Positions 1 to 6,878 of a stretch of 64,000 nt of DNA are shown piece by piece. Origin of the DNA: Sphingomonas faeni (GTDB lineage Bacteria > Pseudomonadota > Alphaproteobacteria > Sphingomonadales > Sphingomonadaceae); NCBI RefSeq assembly GCF_024273235.1, contig NZ_JANBVH010000014.1, positions 48,783 to 112,782 of the forward strand. The letters are read 5' to 3'. Numbering within the stretch: position 1 is the first letter of the stretch; each line of letters starts with the position of its first letter. Made by a program: the position numbers and the translations under genes. The notes beneath the pieces are model-generated. The model did no database searches. It worked only from the letters and a program-made list of their open reading frames with translations, and was not told where the DNA came from.

Positions 1-12
1 TTCTACGATCGA

Positions 13-843
13 TCATTTACCGTCCTTCTTCAGGTCCTGTGCGATCGCCGCCTCGGGCAACGGACGAACCCAGATATTGCGGAACGACACCGGCGAATCG
101 TGATCCTGAAGCTGGATCGGCGCGGCATCGGCGTGCGCCTTGTAACTCGCGACCTGTCGCCAGATCGTCGTGCCGAGCATCGCCTGGTGGTTCTGGACGA
201 GCACGCCGTTGAGCAGCGCGGTGACATAGGCGGGGCGAACCAGGCTGCCGTCGGCGGCGAAGCGGGGCCGCTCGAACACGATATCGTAGGTCTGCCATTC
301 GCCGGGGCGACGCGAGGCGTTCACCAGTGGCGGCTTCCAGCCATAGACCGCGCCGACCGTGCCATCGGCATAGGTCGGGTTCTGCGAGCCATCGAGGATC
401 TGCAGTTCATAGCGCTGCATGAACCAGATGCCGCTGTTGCCGCGATCCTGCGAGGTCTTGGTCGGCGGGTTCGGCGAGCGGAATTCGAGATGCATCTGCA
501 CGTCGCCGAAGCTCTGTTTCGAGACGAGGTTGTTCTCGCCGCCGCTCTTCGCACGCGACGGGATCGTCAGCGCACCGTCCGCGATCGGCCATGCGATCCG
601 ATCGGGCTTCCATGCATCGAGCGAACGCCCGTCGAACAGCACGACCGCATCGGCGGGCGGACCGCCGGCGGTCGCGGCCGGTGCGACGACGACCGGCGCC
701 GGGCGGTCGGCGTCATGGACGCGCCACTGGCCGCCGGGCAGCAGCGGCGTGTCCTTGAAGCCGGGCTTCTCCTGAGCCGCGACCGACCCCGTCGCCATCA
801 GCGTCATCGCCGTGGCGACGCTCGCCATCAAACAGGTTTTCAT
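13..843 (-). CDS. DUF1080 (3-keto-disaccharide hydrolase family) exported protein
   Basis: Exported protein of 276 aa carrying a DUF1080/LamG-like fold, the family that includes hydrolases of 3-keto-glycosides. The ATG at 843 was chosen because GAGGGGAA lies just upstream and a signal peptide (MKTCLMASVATAMTLMATG, then AAQE) follows. An in-frame extension to 1017 is Arg-rich and overlaps the preceding gene. Family features visible are VLFDGRSLDAWK near residue 70, then NSGIWFMQRYELQILD and the tail PIQLQDHDSPVSFRNIWVRPL. It is the last gene of the minus-strand operon in this window, 56 bp after the TIM-barrel gene. Exact substrate is inferred only; the cytochrome c and dehydrogenase neighbours support a role in oxidised-sugar cleavage. 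Confidence 0.85.
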   Translation of the reverse strand: MKTCLMASVATAMTLMATGSVAAQEKPGFKDTPLLPGGQWRVHDADRPAPVVVAPAATAGGPPADAVVLFDGRSLDAWKPDRIAWPIADGALTIPSRAKSGGENNLVSKQSFGDVQMHLEFRSPNPPTKTSQDRGNSGIWFMQRYELQILDGSQNPTYADGTVGAVYGWKPPLVNASRRPGEWQTYDIVFERPRFAADGSLVRPAYVTALLNGVLVQNHQAMLGTTIWRQVASYKAHADAAPIQLQDHDSPVSFRNIWVRPLPEAAIAQDLKKDGK

Positions 844-899
844 GCTTGTTCCCCTCATCCCCATCCCCTTCCTGCCGATCGGCTTCATGCCCATCGCCG

Positions 900-1823
900 T
901 CATACCGAATCGATTTCGCGATAGGCGGCGATCAGGCGATCCTCGCCCGCGCGCCCGGCGATCGAATTGCCGTGTTCCATCCCGATCACGCCCGAATAGC
1001 GCTTTGCCCTCAGCCATTTGACGATCGAGGCGTAGTTGATCTCGCCGGTCGAGGGTTCGTTGCGGCCCGGATTGTCGCCGAACTGGATATAGCCGATCTC
1101 GTTCCAGCAGGTGTCGAGCGTCGGGATCAGATTCCCCGACTGGATCTGCTCGTGATACAGATCGGCGAGCACCTTGACCGCCGGGCTGTTGGCGCCGCGC
1201 GCCACCGCGTAGCCCTGCGAGATCGTCTGCATATAGACGCCCGGATGGTTGGTCCGCGTGTTGAGCGGCTCCATCACCATCGCCGCACCCGATGGCGCGA
1301 CGATATCACCGGCGCGGCGCATCACGTCGATCACGCGCGCGGTCTGGATGTCCACCGGAACCTTCGGGTCCATGAAGCCGGTGACGACGGTCATCCGCTT
1401 CGCATTCAGCCGCTTGGCGACGTCGAGCGAGGCGCGGATATCGGCGAGGAACGCCTCGCGCTCGGCGCCGTCGTTCGCGCCGAGCAAGGGCCGCGACTTC
1501 GACCATTTCGGCATGCTGGCGACGAACACGCCCATCGTCATGCCGCGCTGCGCGAGCGCCTTGGCCATCTGCTCCTGCTCGGCCACCGACCGCGTCGCCG
1601 CCTCGTTGTCCTCCCAGGCGGTGAAGCCCTGATCGGCGGCGAAGGCGATCTGTTCGATCCGCCCGCCGCGGCTGGCGAAGCTGCCCTCGTGCGGCGCGTA
1701 GCCGAGCGAGAAGCGCGCCGCGTTCGAACTGCGGCGTTGCCCCCCGGCCATGCCCGGCACCAGCGACGCGGCGGCGCCGGCCGCGAGCCCGGCCCCGAGC
1801 AGATTTCGGCGGGAGAGCGTCAT
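900..1823 (-). CDS. Tat-exported sugar isomerase/epimerase-like TIM-barrel protein
   Basis: Protein of 307 aa of the xylose-isomerase-like TIM-barrel superfamily (hydroxypyruvate isomerase/AP-endonuclease type). The ATG at 1823 is preferred over an upstream start because it opens directly on a twin-arginine signal, MTLSRRNLLGAGLAAGAAAS, followed by a probable cleavage site. The fold is suggested by VMEPLNTR near residue 178 (metal-ligand Glu type), the following LYHEQIQSGNLIPTL segment and IGMEHGNS near the C-terminus. Family members with Tat signals act in the periplasm, which fits the exported DUF1080 and cytochrome neighbours. It begins 13 bp after the cytochrome gene. The substrate cannot be named from sequence. 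Confidence 0.85.
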   Translation of the reverse strand: MTLSRRNLLGAGLAAGAAASLVPGMAGGQRRSSNAARFSLGYAPHEGSFASRGGRIEQIAFAADQGFTAWEDNEAATRSVAEQEQMAKALAQRGMTMGVFVASMPKWSKSRPLLGANDGAEREAFLADIRASLDVAKRLNAKRMTVVTGFMDPKVPVDIQTARVIDVMRRAGDIVAPSGAAMVMEPLNTRTNHPGVYMQTISQGYAVARGANSPAVKVLADLYHEQIQSGNLIPTLDTCWNEIGYIQFGDNPGRNEPSTGEINYASIVKWLRAKRYSGVIGMEHGNSIAGRAGEDRLIAAYREIDSV

Positions 1824-1836
1824 GCGACCATTACCG

Positions 1837-2223
1837 TCATTTCGAGCCCTCGGCCTTGAGATAGGCGATGATCGTCGCGCGCTTGGCGGCATCGGGGGTG
1901 GCGATTGGCATGCGCGTGCCCGGCACCTTCTTCTGCGGCGCGGCGAGATAGTCGTTGAGCGTCTTCTCGTCCCAGCGCAGCTTCGATGCCTTCATCGCCG
2001 GCGAGTAGTTGAAGCCGGGCGTCGCTGCGGCGGCACGGCCGACCACGCCGTACAGGTTCGGGCCGATGCCGTTCTTGCCGCCCTTCACGACGGTGTGGCA
2101 GGCGCGGCACGCGGCGAAGGCCGGCGGTGCAGCCGCGGTGGATTGCGCGGTGGTCGGCGCTGAGACCGTGACTGCCGCAACTGCCGCGATACTTCCCGCG
2201 ACCAGAGCCATGAGCAGCTTCAT
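1837..2223 (-). CDS. periplasmic class I c-type cytochrome
   Basis: Small monohaem cytochrome c of 128 aa. A signal peptide (MKLLMALVAGSIAAVAAVTV) ends near residue 27; the haem-binding CRACH motif is at residues 39-43 and the probable axial Met is M105 in GTRMP. The shape (KGGKNGIGPNLYGVVGR, then NYSPAMKAS and the C-terminal helix IIAYLKAEGSK) is that of the cytochrome c552/c2 group. Its start overlaps the end of the Gfo/Idh/MocA gene by 4 bp (ATGA), so the two are probably translationally coupled. In sugar operons such a cytochrome can accept electrons from a periplasmic flavin-dependent sugar dehydrogenase. No such flavoenzyme lies inside the window, though one could lie to the left. Confidence 0.92.
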   Translation of the reverse strand: MKLLMALVAGSIAAVAAVTVSAPTTAQSTAAAPPAFAACRACHTVVKGGKNGIGPNLYGVVGRAAAATPGFNYSPAMKASKLRWDEKTLNDYLAAPQKKVPGTRMPIATPDAAKRATIIAYLKAEGSK

Positions 2224-3365
2224 TCATTCTCTCCCGGATTTACTAAAGTCCATTTCTGGTCTGCGCCGGCGTTGGCGATCACCGCCTCGATGAAGCGCAT
2301 CGTGCGCAGGCCATCGGTCACGCCCGGAAACCAGCGGCCGTCTTCATCGCCGCGGATCGCCGAGGCGAACGCACGGTAAAGATTGCCGAACGCCTCGATA
2401 TAACCCTCGGGATGACCCGCAGGTGTACGCACCAGCAAAGCTGTAGCGCCGAACATCCCTGGGCCGCCGGTTCGAACGATCTCGGCGGGACGGTCGAGCC
2501 AGCGAAGCGTCAGCGTGTTGGGTTCCATCTGCGACCAGTCCAAGCCGCCGCGTTCGCCGTGGATGCGCAGTCGCAGCCCGTTCTCCTCGCCCGCCGCGAC
2601 CTGGGTCGCCTTGAGCACACCGCGGGCACCGCCCTCGAACCGGAGCAATGCGCTGACGTCGTCGTCGAGGCGGCGACCGTCGACATGCGTCGTCAGGTCC
2701 GCGGAAACCGAGTGTACCGACAGGCCGGAGACATGCTCGGCGAGCTGGAACGCGTGCGTGCCGATGTCGCCGAGACAGCCGCCAAGACCGGCGCGGGCGG
2801 GATCGGTGCGCCATTCGGCCTGCTTGTTGCCGTCGGTGTCGATCGGTTGGCTGAGCCAACCTTGCAGATATTCGACCTGGACCAGACGGATCGCGCCGAA
2901 ATCGCCGCGTTCGACGCGCGCGCGTGCCTCTTCGATCAGCGGATAGCCGCTATAGGTGAACGCCAGCGCAAAGTGGCGGCCGCTGGCCTTGGCGGCGGCG
3001 GCGATCGCCTCGGCCTCGACGACGCTCATCGCCATCGGCTTTTCGCAGAAGACGTGGAAGCCGGCGTTCAGCGCGGCGATCGCCATCGGGGCGTGGAGAT
3101 GATTTGGGGTAACGACCGCAAGTGCATCGATGCGCTGGTCGGCGGGCAATGCGCGTTCATGCGCGATCATCGCGTCGAGCGACGGATAGACGCGCTGCGA
3201 ATCGAGGCCGAGCAGCGTGCCGGTGCGCGTGTTGCGCCCGGCGTCGGTGCTGAACGCGCCCGCGACGAGCTCCCAATCGCCGTCGAGCGCGGCTGCCATC
3301 CGGTGGACCGCGCCGATAAAGGCCCCCTCCCCGCCACCGACCATGCCGAGACGGAGGCGGCTCAT
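2220..3365 (-). CDS. Gfo/Idh/MocA family NAD(P)-dependent oxidoreductase
   Basis: Sugar or inositol-type dehydrogenase of 381 aa. The N-terminal Rossmann domain shows MVGGGEGAFIGAVH near residue 8, then VVTPNHLHAPMA and the family hallmark CEKPMAMSV near residue 110. The C-terminal alpha/beta substrate domain includes GCLGDIGTHAFQLAEHVSG, which carries the conserved Asp/His pair typical of the catalytic site. There is no signal peptide, so it is cytoplasmic. It overlaps both neighbours by 4 bp, at 3362-3365 and 2220-2223. Members of this family oxidise or reduce sugars at C2, C3 or C4; next to DUF1080 and isomerase-like proteins a C3 redox step is plausible but not shown. Confidence 0.92.
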   Translation of the reverse strand: MSRLRLGMVGGGEGAFIGAVHRMAAALDGDWELVAGAFSTDAGRNTRTGTLLGLDSQRVYPSLDAMIAHERALPADQRIDALAVVTPNHLHAPMAIAALNAGFHVFCEKPMAMSVVEAEAIAAAAKASGRHFALAFTYSGYPLIEEARARVERGDFGAIRLVQVEYLQGWLSQPIDTDGNKQAEWRTDPARAGLGGCLGDIGTHAFQLAEHVSGLSVHSVSADLTTHVDGRRLDDDVSALLRFEGGARGVLKATQVAAGEENGLRLRIHGERGGLDWSQMEPNTLTLRWLDRPAEIVRTGGPGMFGATALLVRTPAGHPEGYIEAFGNLYRAFASAIRGDEDGRWFPGVTDGLRTMRFIEAVIANAGADQKWTLVNPGENE

Positions 3366-4426
3366 GCCTGCTCCTCCGACAGCCCGAGCAACTTGCGGAT
3401 GGCGGCGCGGTCGATGCCGCTGGCGGCGAAATCGTCGAACGGGCGTTCAGTCAGACGGATCATGTGGTCGCGGATGAACGGTGCGCCTTCGCGCGCGCCG
3501 TCGTCGGACCGTTTCAGCGCGCACTCCCATTCGAGCACCGCCCAGCCGTCATAGCCGTACTGCGCCATCTTGCTGAAGATCGCGGAGAAATCGACCTGCC
3601 CGTCGCCCAGCGAGCGGAACCGGCCGGCGCGGTCGACCCAATTCTCGTAGCCACCGTACACACCGGTTCGGCCGGTCGGGTTGAACTCGGCATCCTTGAC
3701 GTGGAAGCACGAGATCCGGTCGTGATAGCGATCGATGAAATCGAGATAATCGAGCTGCTGCAACACGAAATGCGAGGGGTCGAACAGCAGGCGTGCGCGG
3801 GGATGGTTGTCGACCGCCGCGAGGAAGCGTTCCCAGGTCGCGCCGTCATGGATGTCTTCGCCGGGATGGACCTCGAACGCGCAATCGACGCCGGATTCCT
3901 CGAACACGTCGAGGATCGGGGTCCAGCGGCGGGCGAGTTCGGCAAAGGCCTCCTCGATCAACCCGGCGGGGCGTTGCGGCCACGGGTATACGTACGGCCA
4001 TGCCAGCGCGCCCGAGAAGGTGGCGTGCGCGGACAGGCCGAGATTGGCGCTGGCGTGGGCGGCGAGCTTGACCTGCTCGACCGCCCAAAGCTGGCGCTCG
4101 GCGGGCTTGCCGTGGACTTCGGGGGGCGCGAAGCCGTCGAACAGCGTGTCATATGCCGGGTGGACGGCGACGAGCTGGCCTTGCAGATGCGTCGACAGCT
4201 CGGTGACTTCGATGCCGTGGTTCGCCAGCCTGCCGCGAAGATCGTCGCAATAGGTCTTGCTTTCGGCGGCGAGCTTCAGGTCGATCAACTGCGCGTTGCA
4301 GGGGATCTGGACGCCGACATAGCCGAGCCCAGCTGCCCATTCAGCGAGCGCGTCGAGCGTATCGAACGGGGCCTCGTCGCCGAGGAACTGGGCGAGGAAT
4401 ATCCCGGGGCCCTTCATGCCGGTCAT
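3362..4426 (-). CDS. sugar phosphate isomerase/epimerase-like TIM-barrel protein (cytoplasmic)
   Basis: Protein of 354 aa of the xylose-isomerase-like TIM-barrel family, without a signal peptide. The ATG at 4426 overlaps the permease stop by 4 bp (ATGA); a second ATG at 4417 is possible. Recognisable segments are FEVHPGEDIHDG (metal-ligand Glu and His), ARLLFDPSHFVLQQLD, CFHVKDAEFNPTG and WAVLEWECALKRS, matching the metal-binding strands of this superfamily. It is the second gene of the operon, so a cytoplasmic isomerisation or cleavage step after import is likely. It pairs with the Tat-exported TIM-barrel protein at 900-1823, one on each side of the inner membrane. Confidence 0.9.
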   Translation of the reverse strand: MTGMKGPGIFLAQFLGDEAPFDTLDALAEWAAGLGYVGVQIPCNAQLIDLKLAAESKTYCDDLRGRLANHGIEVTELSTHLQGQLVAVHPAYDTLFDGFAPPEVHGKPAERQLWAVEQVKLAAHASANLGLSAHATFSGALAWPYVYPWPQRPAGLIEEAFAELARRWTPILDVFEESGVDCAFEVHPGEDIHDGATWERFLAAVDNHPRARLLFDPSHFVLQQLDYLDFIDRYHDRISCFHVKDAEFNPTGRTGVYGGYENWVDRAGRFRSLGDGQVDFSAIFSKMAQYGYDGWAVLEWECALKRSDDGAREGAPFIRDHMIRLTERPFDDFAASGIDRAAIRKLLGLSEEQA

Positions 4427-5661
4427 GCTGCACTCTTTCTGGTGTCGTCGCGGAAGGTGAACTGGAACAGCAGCGCGATCACGGCCGCGGCGATCGCGGG
4501 GTACCACCACATATGCTGCCAGTCGGCGATGGTCGGCGATGCGGGCAGTTGCGCATACAGAAGCGCGCCGATCTGCGACCCGAGCAGCATGCCGACGCCG
4601 TAGGTGAACAAGGTCAGCATGCCCTGCGCCTGCGCGTTGACGCCCTTGGGCGTGGCGATCGTGCCGGTGTAGATCGCGCCGGCGACGAAGAAGAAATCAT
4701 AGCACACGCCGTGCAGCGCGACGCCGAGATACACCGCCCAGATCGACGAACCGCCATCGCCGATCGCGAACAGGGCGTAGCGCAACGCCCAGGCCGCCAT
4801 GCCGACCAGCAGCAGCGGCTTCACGCCGAACCGGCGATACAGCCACGGCATCGAGAACATGAACACGAGTTCGGACATCTGCCCGATCGCCAGCGTGCCG
4901 CCGACGTTGTTGATGCCGGTCGCGCCGACATAGGGCGAGGCATAGGCGTAATACATCGCCAGCGGGATCGAGATCAGCGTCGCGCAGGTCATGAAGATCA
5001 GGAACGAGCGCTGGCGGAGCAACCCGAACGCCTCGACGCAGAACACCTGACGCAGCACGCTCTCGTCGCGCGGCGCGTCCGCCGTGACGTTCGGCAGCGT
5101 GAAACTGTAGAGGCCGAGCGCGATCGAGACGACCGCGGCGACGCGGAAGATCTCCGGGCTCGCCGATAGCCCCGCCCAGCCGATGATCAGGCCGGCGGTG
5201 ATCCAGCCAAGCGTGCCGAACGCGCGGACGAACGGGAATTTGTCGGTCCGCTCGCCGAAGCTCTTCAGTGCGATCGTGTTCGCGAGGCCGACCGTCGGCA
5301 TGTAGAGGATCATGTAGCAGAGCAGCAGCCAGACGAAGGTCCGGCCATTCTCCGGCGTCACCAGCGACGGCAGCACGAACAGCAGCACGCCGCCGATCAG
5401 GTGCAGGATCACCATCAGCATCCGCGGGCTGACATACCGCGCCGCCGCCATGCCGAGCAGGAACGAGCCAACGATCGACGCGATCGGCCCGACCGAAAAG
5501 GCGTTGCCGATCAGGTTGCCGATGCCGACCGTCTGCATGACGAGGCCGAGGGTTACGGTCCAGGCGCCCCATACGAAGAACTGCATGAACATCATGGCGC
5601 TCAGGCGGCCCGTCAGCAGACCGGCTGGCATGGCCTGGGACCCAGTATCTGCACTCGCCAT
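4423..5661 (-). CDS. MFS permease, nucleoside:H+ symporter-like family
   Basis: Integral membrane transporter of 412 aa with about twelve hydrophobic segments. The N-terminal MFMQFFVWGAWTVTLGLVMQ and the later NTIALKSFGERTDKFPFVRAFGTLGWI match the NupG/XapB-like nucleoside:H+ symporter branch of the MFS. In sugar operons such proteins are usually annotated as nucleoside permeases but probably import sugars or glycosides. It is the first gene of the minus-strand operon, starting 125 bp from the divergent LacI gene with the operator palindrome between them. The substrate is inferred from context only. Confidence 0.88.
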   Translation of the reverse strand: MASADTGSQAMPAGLLTGRLSAMMFMQFFVWGAWTVTLGLVMQTVGIGNLIGNAFSVGPIASIVGSFLLGMAAARYVSPRMLMVILHLIGGVLLFVLPSLVTPENGRTFVWLLLCYMILYMPTVGLANTIALKSFGERTDKFPFVRAFGTLGWITAGLIIGWAGLSASPEIFRVAAVVSIALGLYSFTLPNVTADAPRDESVLRQVFCVEAFGLLRQRSFLIFMTCATLISIPLAMYYAYASPYVGATGINNVGGTLAIGQMSELVFMFSMPWLYRRFGVKPLLLVGMAAWALRYALFAIGDGGSSIWAVYLGVALHGVCYDFFFVAGAIYTGTIATPKGVNAQAQGMLTLFTYGVGMLLGSQIGALLYAQLPASPTIADWQHMWWYPAIAAAVIALLFQFTFRDDTRKSAA

Positions 5662-5726
5662 TCGTTACCTCTCCGCTCGCAGTTTGCCTGCTTGTCGGAC
5701 ATGAAGCTACGGAGCCGCGATCCGAA

Positions 5727-5740
5727 TGTAAAGGATTACA
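5727..5740. promoter_or_regulatory. LacI-family operator candidate
   Basis: The 14-mer TGTAAAGGATTACA has a perfect TGTAA/TTACA inverted repeat around a 4-bp centre. It lies inside a longer imperfect palindrome running from about 5720 to 5746. It sits between the divergent permease operon (start 5661) and the LacI-family gene (start 5787). Position and symmetry fit a LacI-type operator controlling both directions. Confidence 0.65.
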
Positions 5741-5786
5741 TCGGATATATATCGACAGTGCCGACGACCGGATCCATGACGCGCTT

Positions 5787-6794
5787 ATGCCGACGATCAT
5801 CGAAGTGGCCGCACTCGCGGGCGTCTCTACCGCAACCGTGTCGCGCGTGTTGAGCCGGCCCGAACAGGTGTCCGAGGATACCCGCCTGCGCGTGCTCGCG
5901 GTGGTCCGCGAATCGGGCTACGTACCCAACGTCGCCGCACGGAGCCTGCGGACGTTGCGCGCCGCCAAGATCCTGCTGACCGTCCCCGACATCTCCAACG
6001 CGTTCTTCGCCAGCGTCATCCGCGGCGCCGAAGAAGCGGCGCGCGATGCCGGATACTCGGTCGTCGTCGGCGACACCCGGCACGACCCGGACGTCGAGGA
6101 TCAATATGCCGACATGCTCTCGCGCCGCGAGGTCGACGGGCTGATCTTCCTCGGCCACCGCCTGCCCGCCAGCCTCGCCCCGATGCTGTCACGAAAAGGC
6201 GCCGCCGCACCGATCGTCAATGGCTGCGAATACAGTCCGGACCTCGGCGTCCCCAGCGTCCATATCGACAATGCCGCCGCCAGCGCCGACGCGATCGAGC
6301 ATCTGATCGGCCTCGGCCATCGCAGGATCGGCGTCGTCACCGGCCCGGAGATCAGCCCGATCAGCCGGGACCGTCTCGCCGGCGCGATCGACGCCGCGAC
6401 CCGCGCCGGCCTGCGCGACAGCCTGCACATCCGCATCGGCGACTATTCCGCGGGCTCGGCGATCGACCATACCCGCGACCTGATCGCGCAGGACGTGACC
6501 GCGCTCTTCTGCTTCAGCGACGAAATGGCGATGGGCGCGCTTAGCGCGATCGGCGACGCGGGGCTGTCATGCCCGAAGGACGTTTCGGTCATCGGCTTCG
6601 ACGACCTTCCGCTCGCGCGCTATTTCCAACCGCCGCTGACGACGATCGCCCAGCCAAAAGCGATGATCGGTCGCCGCACCGTCGAGTTGCTCGTCGACAT
6701 ATTGCACGGCGTCGACAGCCCGTCGCGACAGGTCACGCTCGATCACGAACTCATCGTTCGCGGCAGCACTGCACAGCCAGCTTCGGCTCGCTGA
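5787..6794 (+). CDS. LacI-family transcriptional regulator
   Basis: DNA-binding repressor of 335 aa. The N-terminal helix-turn-helix is MPTIIEVAALAGVSTATVSR, followed by the hinge segment GYVPNVAARSLRT. The periplasmic-binding-protein-like sensor domain follows (NAFFASVIRGAEEAARDAGY, GHRRIGVVTGP, VIGFDDLPLARYFQPPLTT). It is divergent from the permease-isomerase operon, with the 14-bp operator between them, and is followed 84 bp later by the GH92 gene. It therefore probably controls both. The inducer is unknown; a sugar or keto-sugar is likely. Confidence 0.95.
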   Translation: MPTIIEVAALAGVSTATVSRVLSRPEQVSEDTRLRVLAVVRESGYVPNVAARSLRTLRAAKILLTVPDISNAFFASVIRGAEEAARDAGYSVVVGDTRHDPDVEDQYADMLSRREVDGLIFLGHRLPASLAPMLSRKGAAAPIVNGCEYSPDLGVPSVHIDNAAASADAIEHLIGLGHRRIGVVTGPEISPISRDRLAGAIDAATRAGLRDSLHIRIGDYSAGSAIDHTRDLIAQDVTALFCFSDEMAMGALSAIGDAGLSCPKDVSVIGFDDLPLARYFQPPLTTIAQPKAMIGRRTVELLVDILHGVDSPSRQVTLDHELIVRGSTAQPASAR

Positions 6795-6878
6795 CCGATT
6801 AAATCGGGCGGCGCTTCTCAGATCGACGATCGCCTGCAATATTCGGCGGCAATCACTTCCTCCATACGGGCGATCTCG

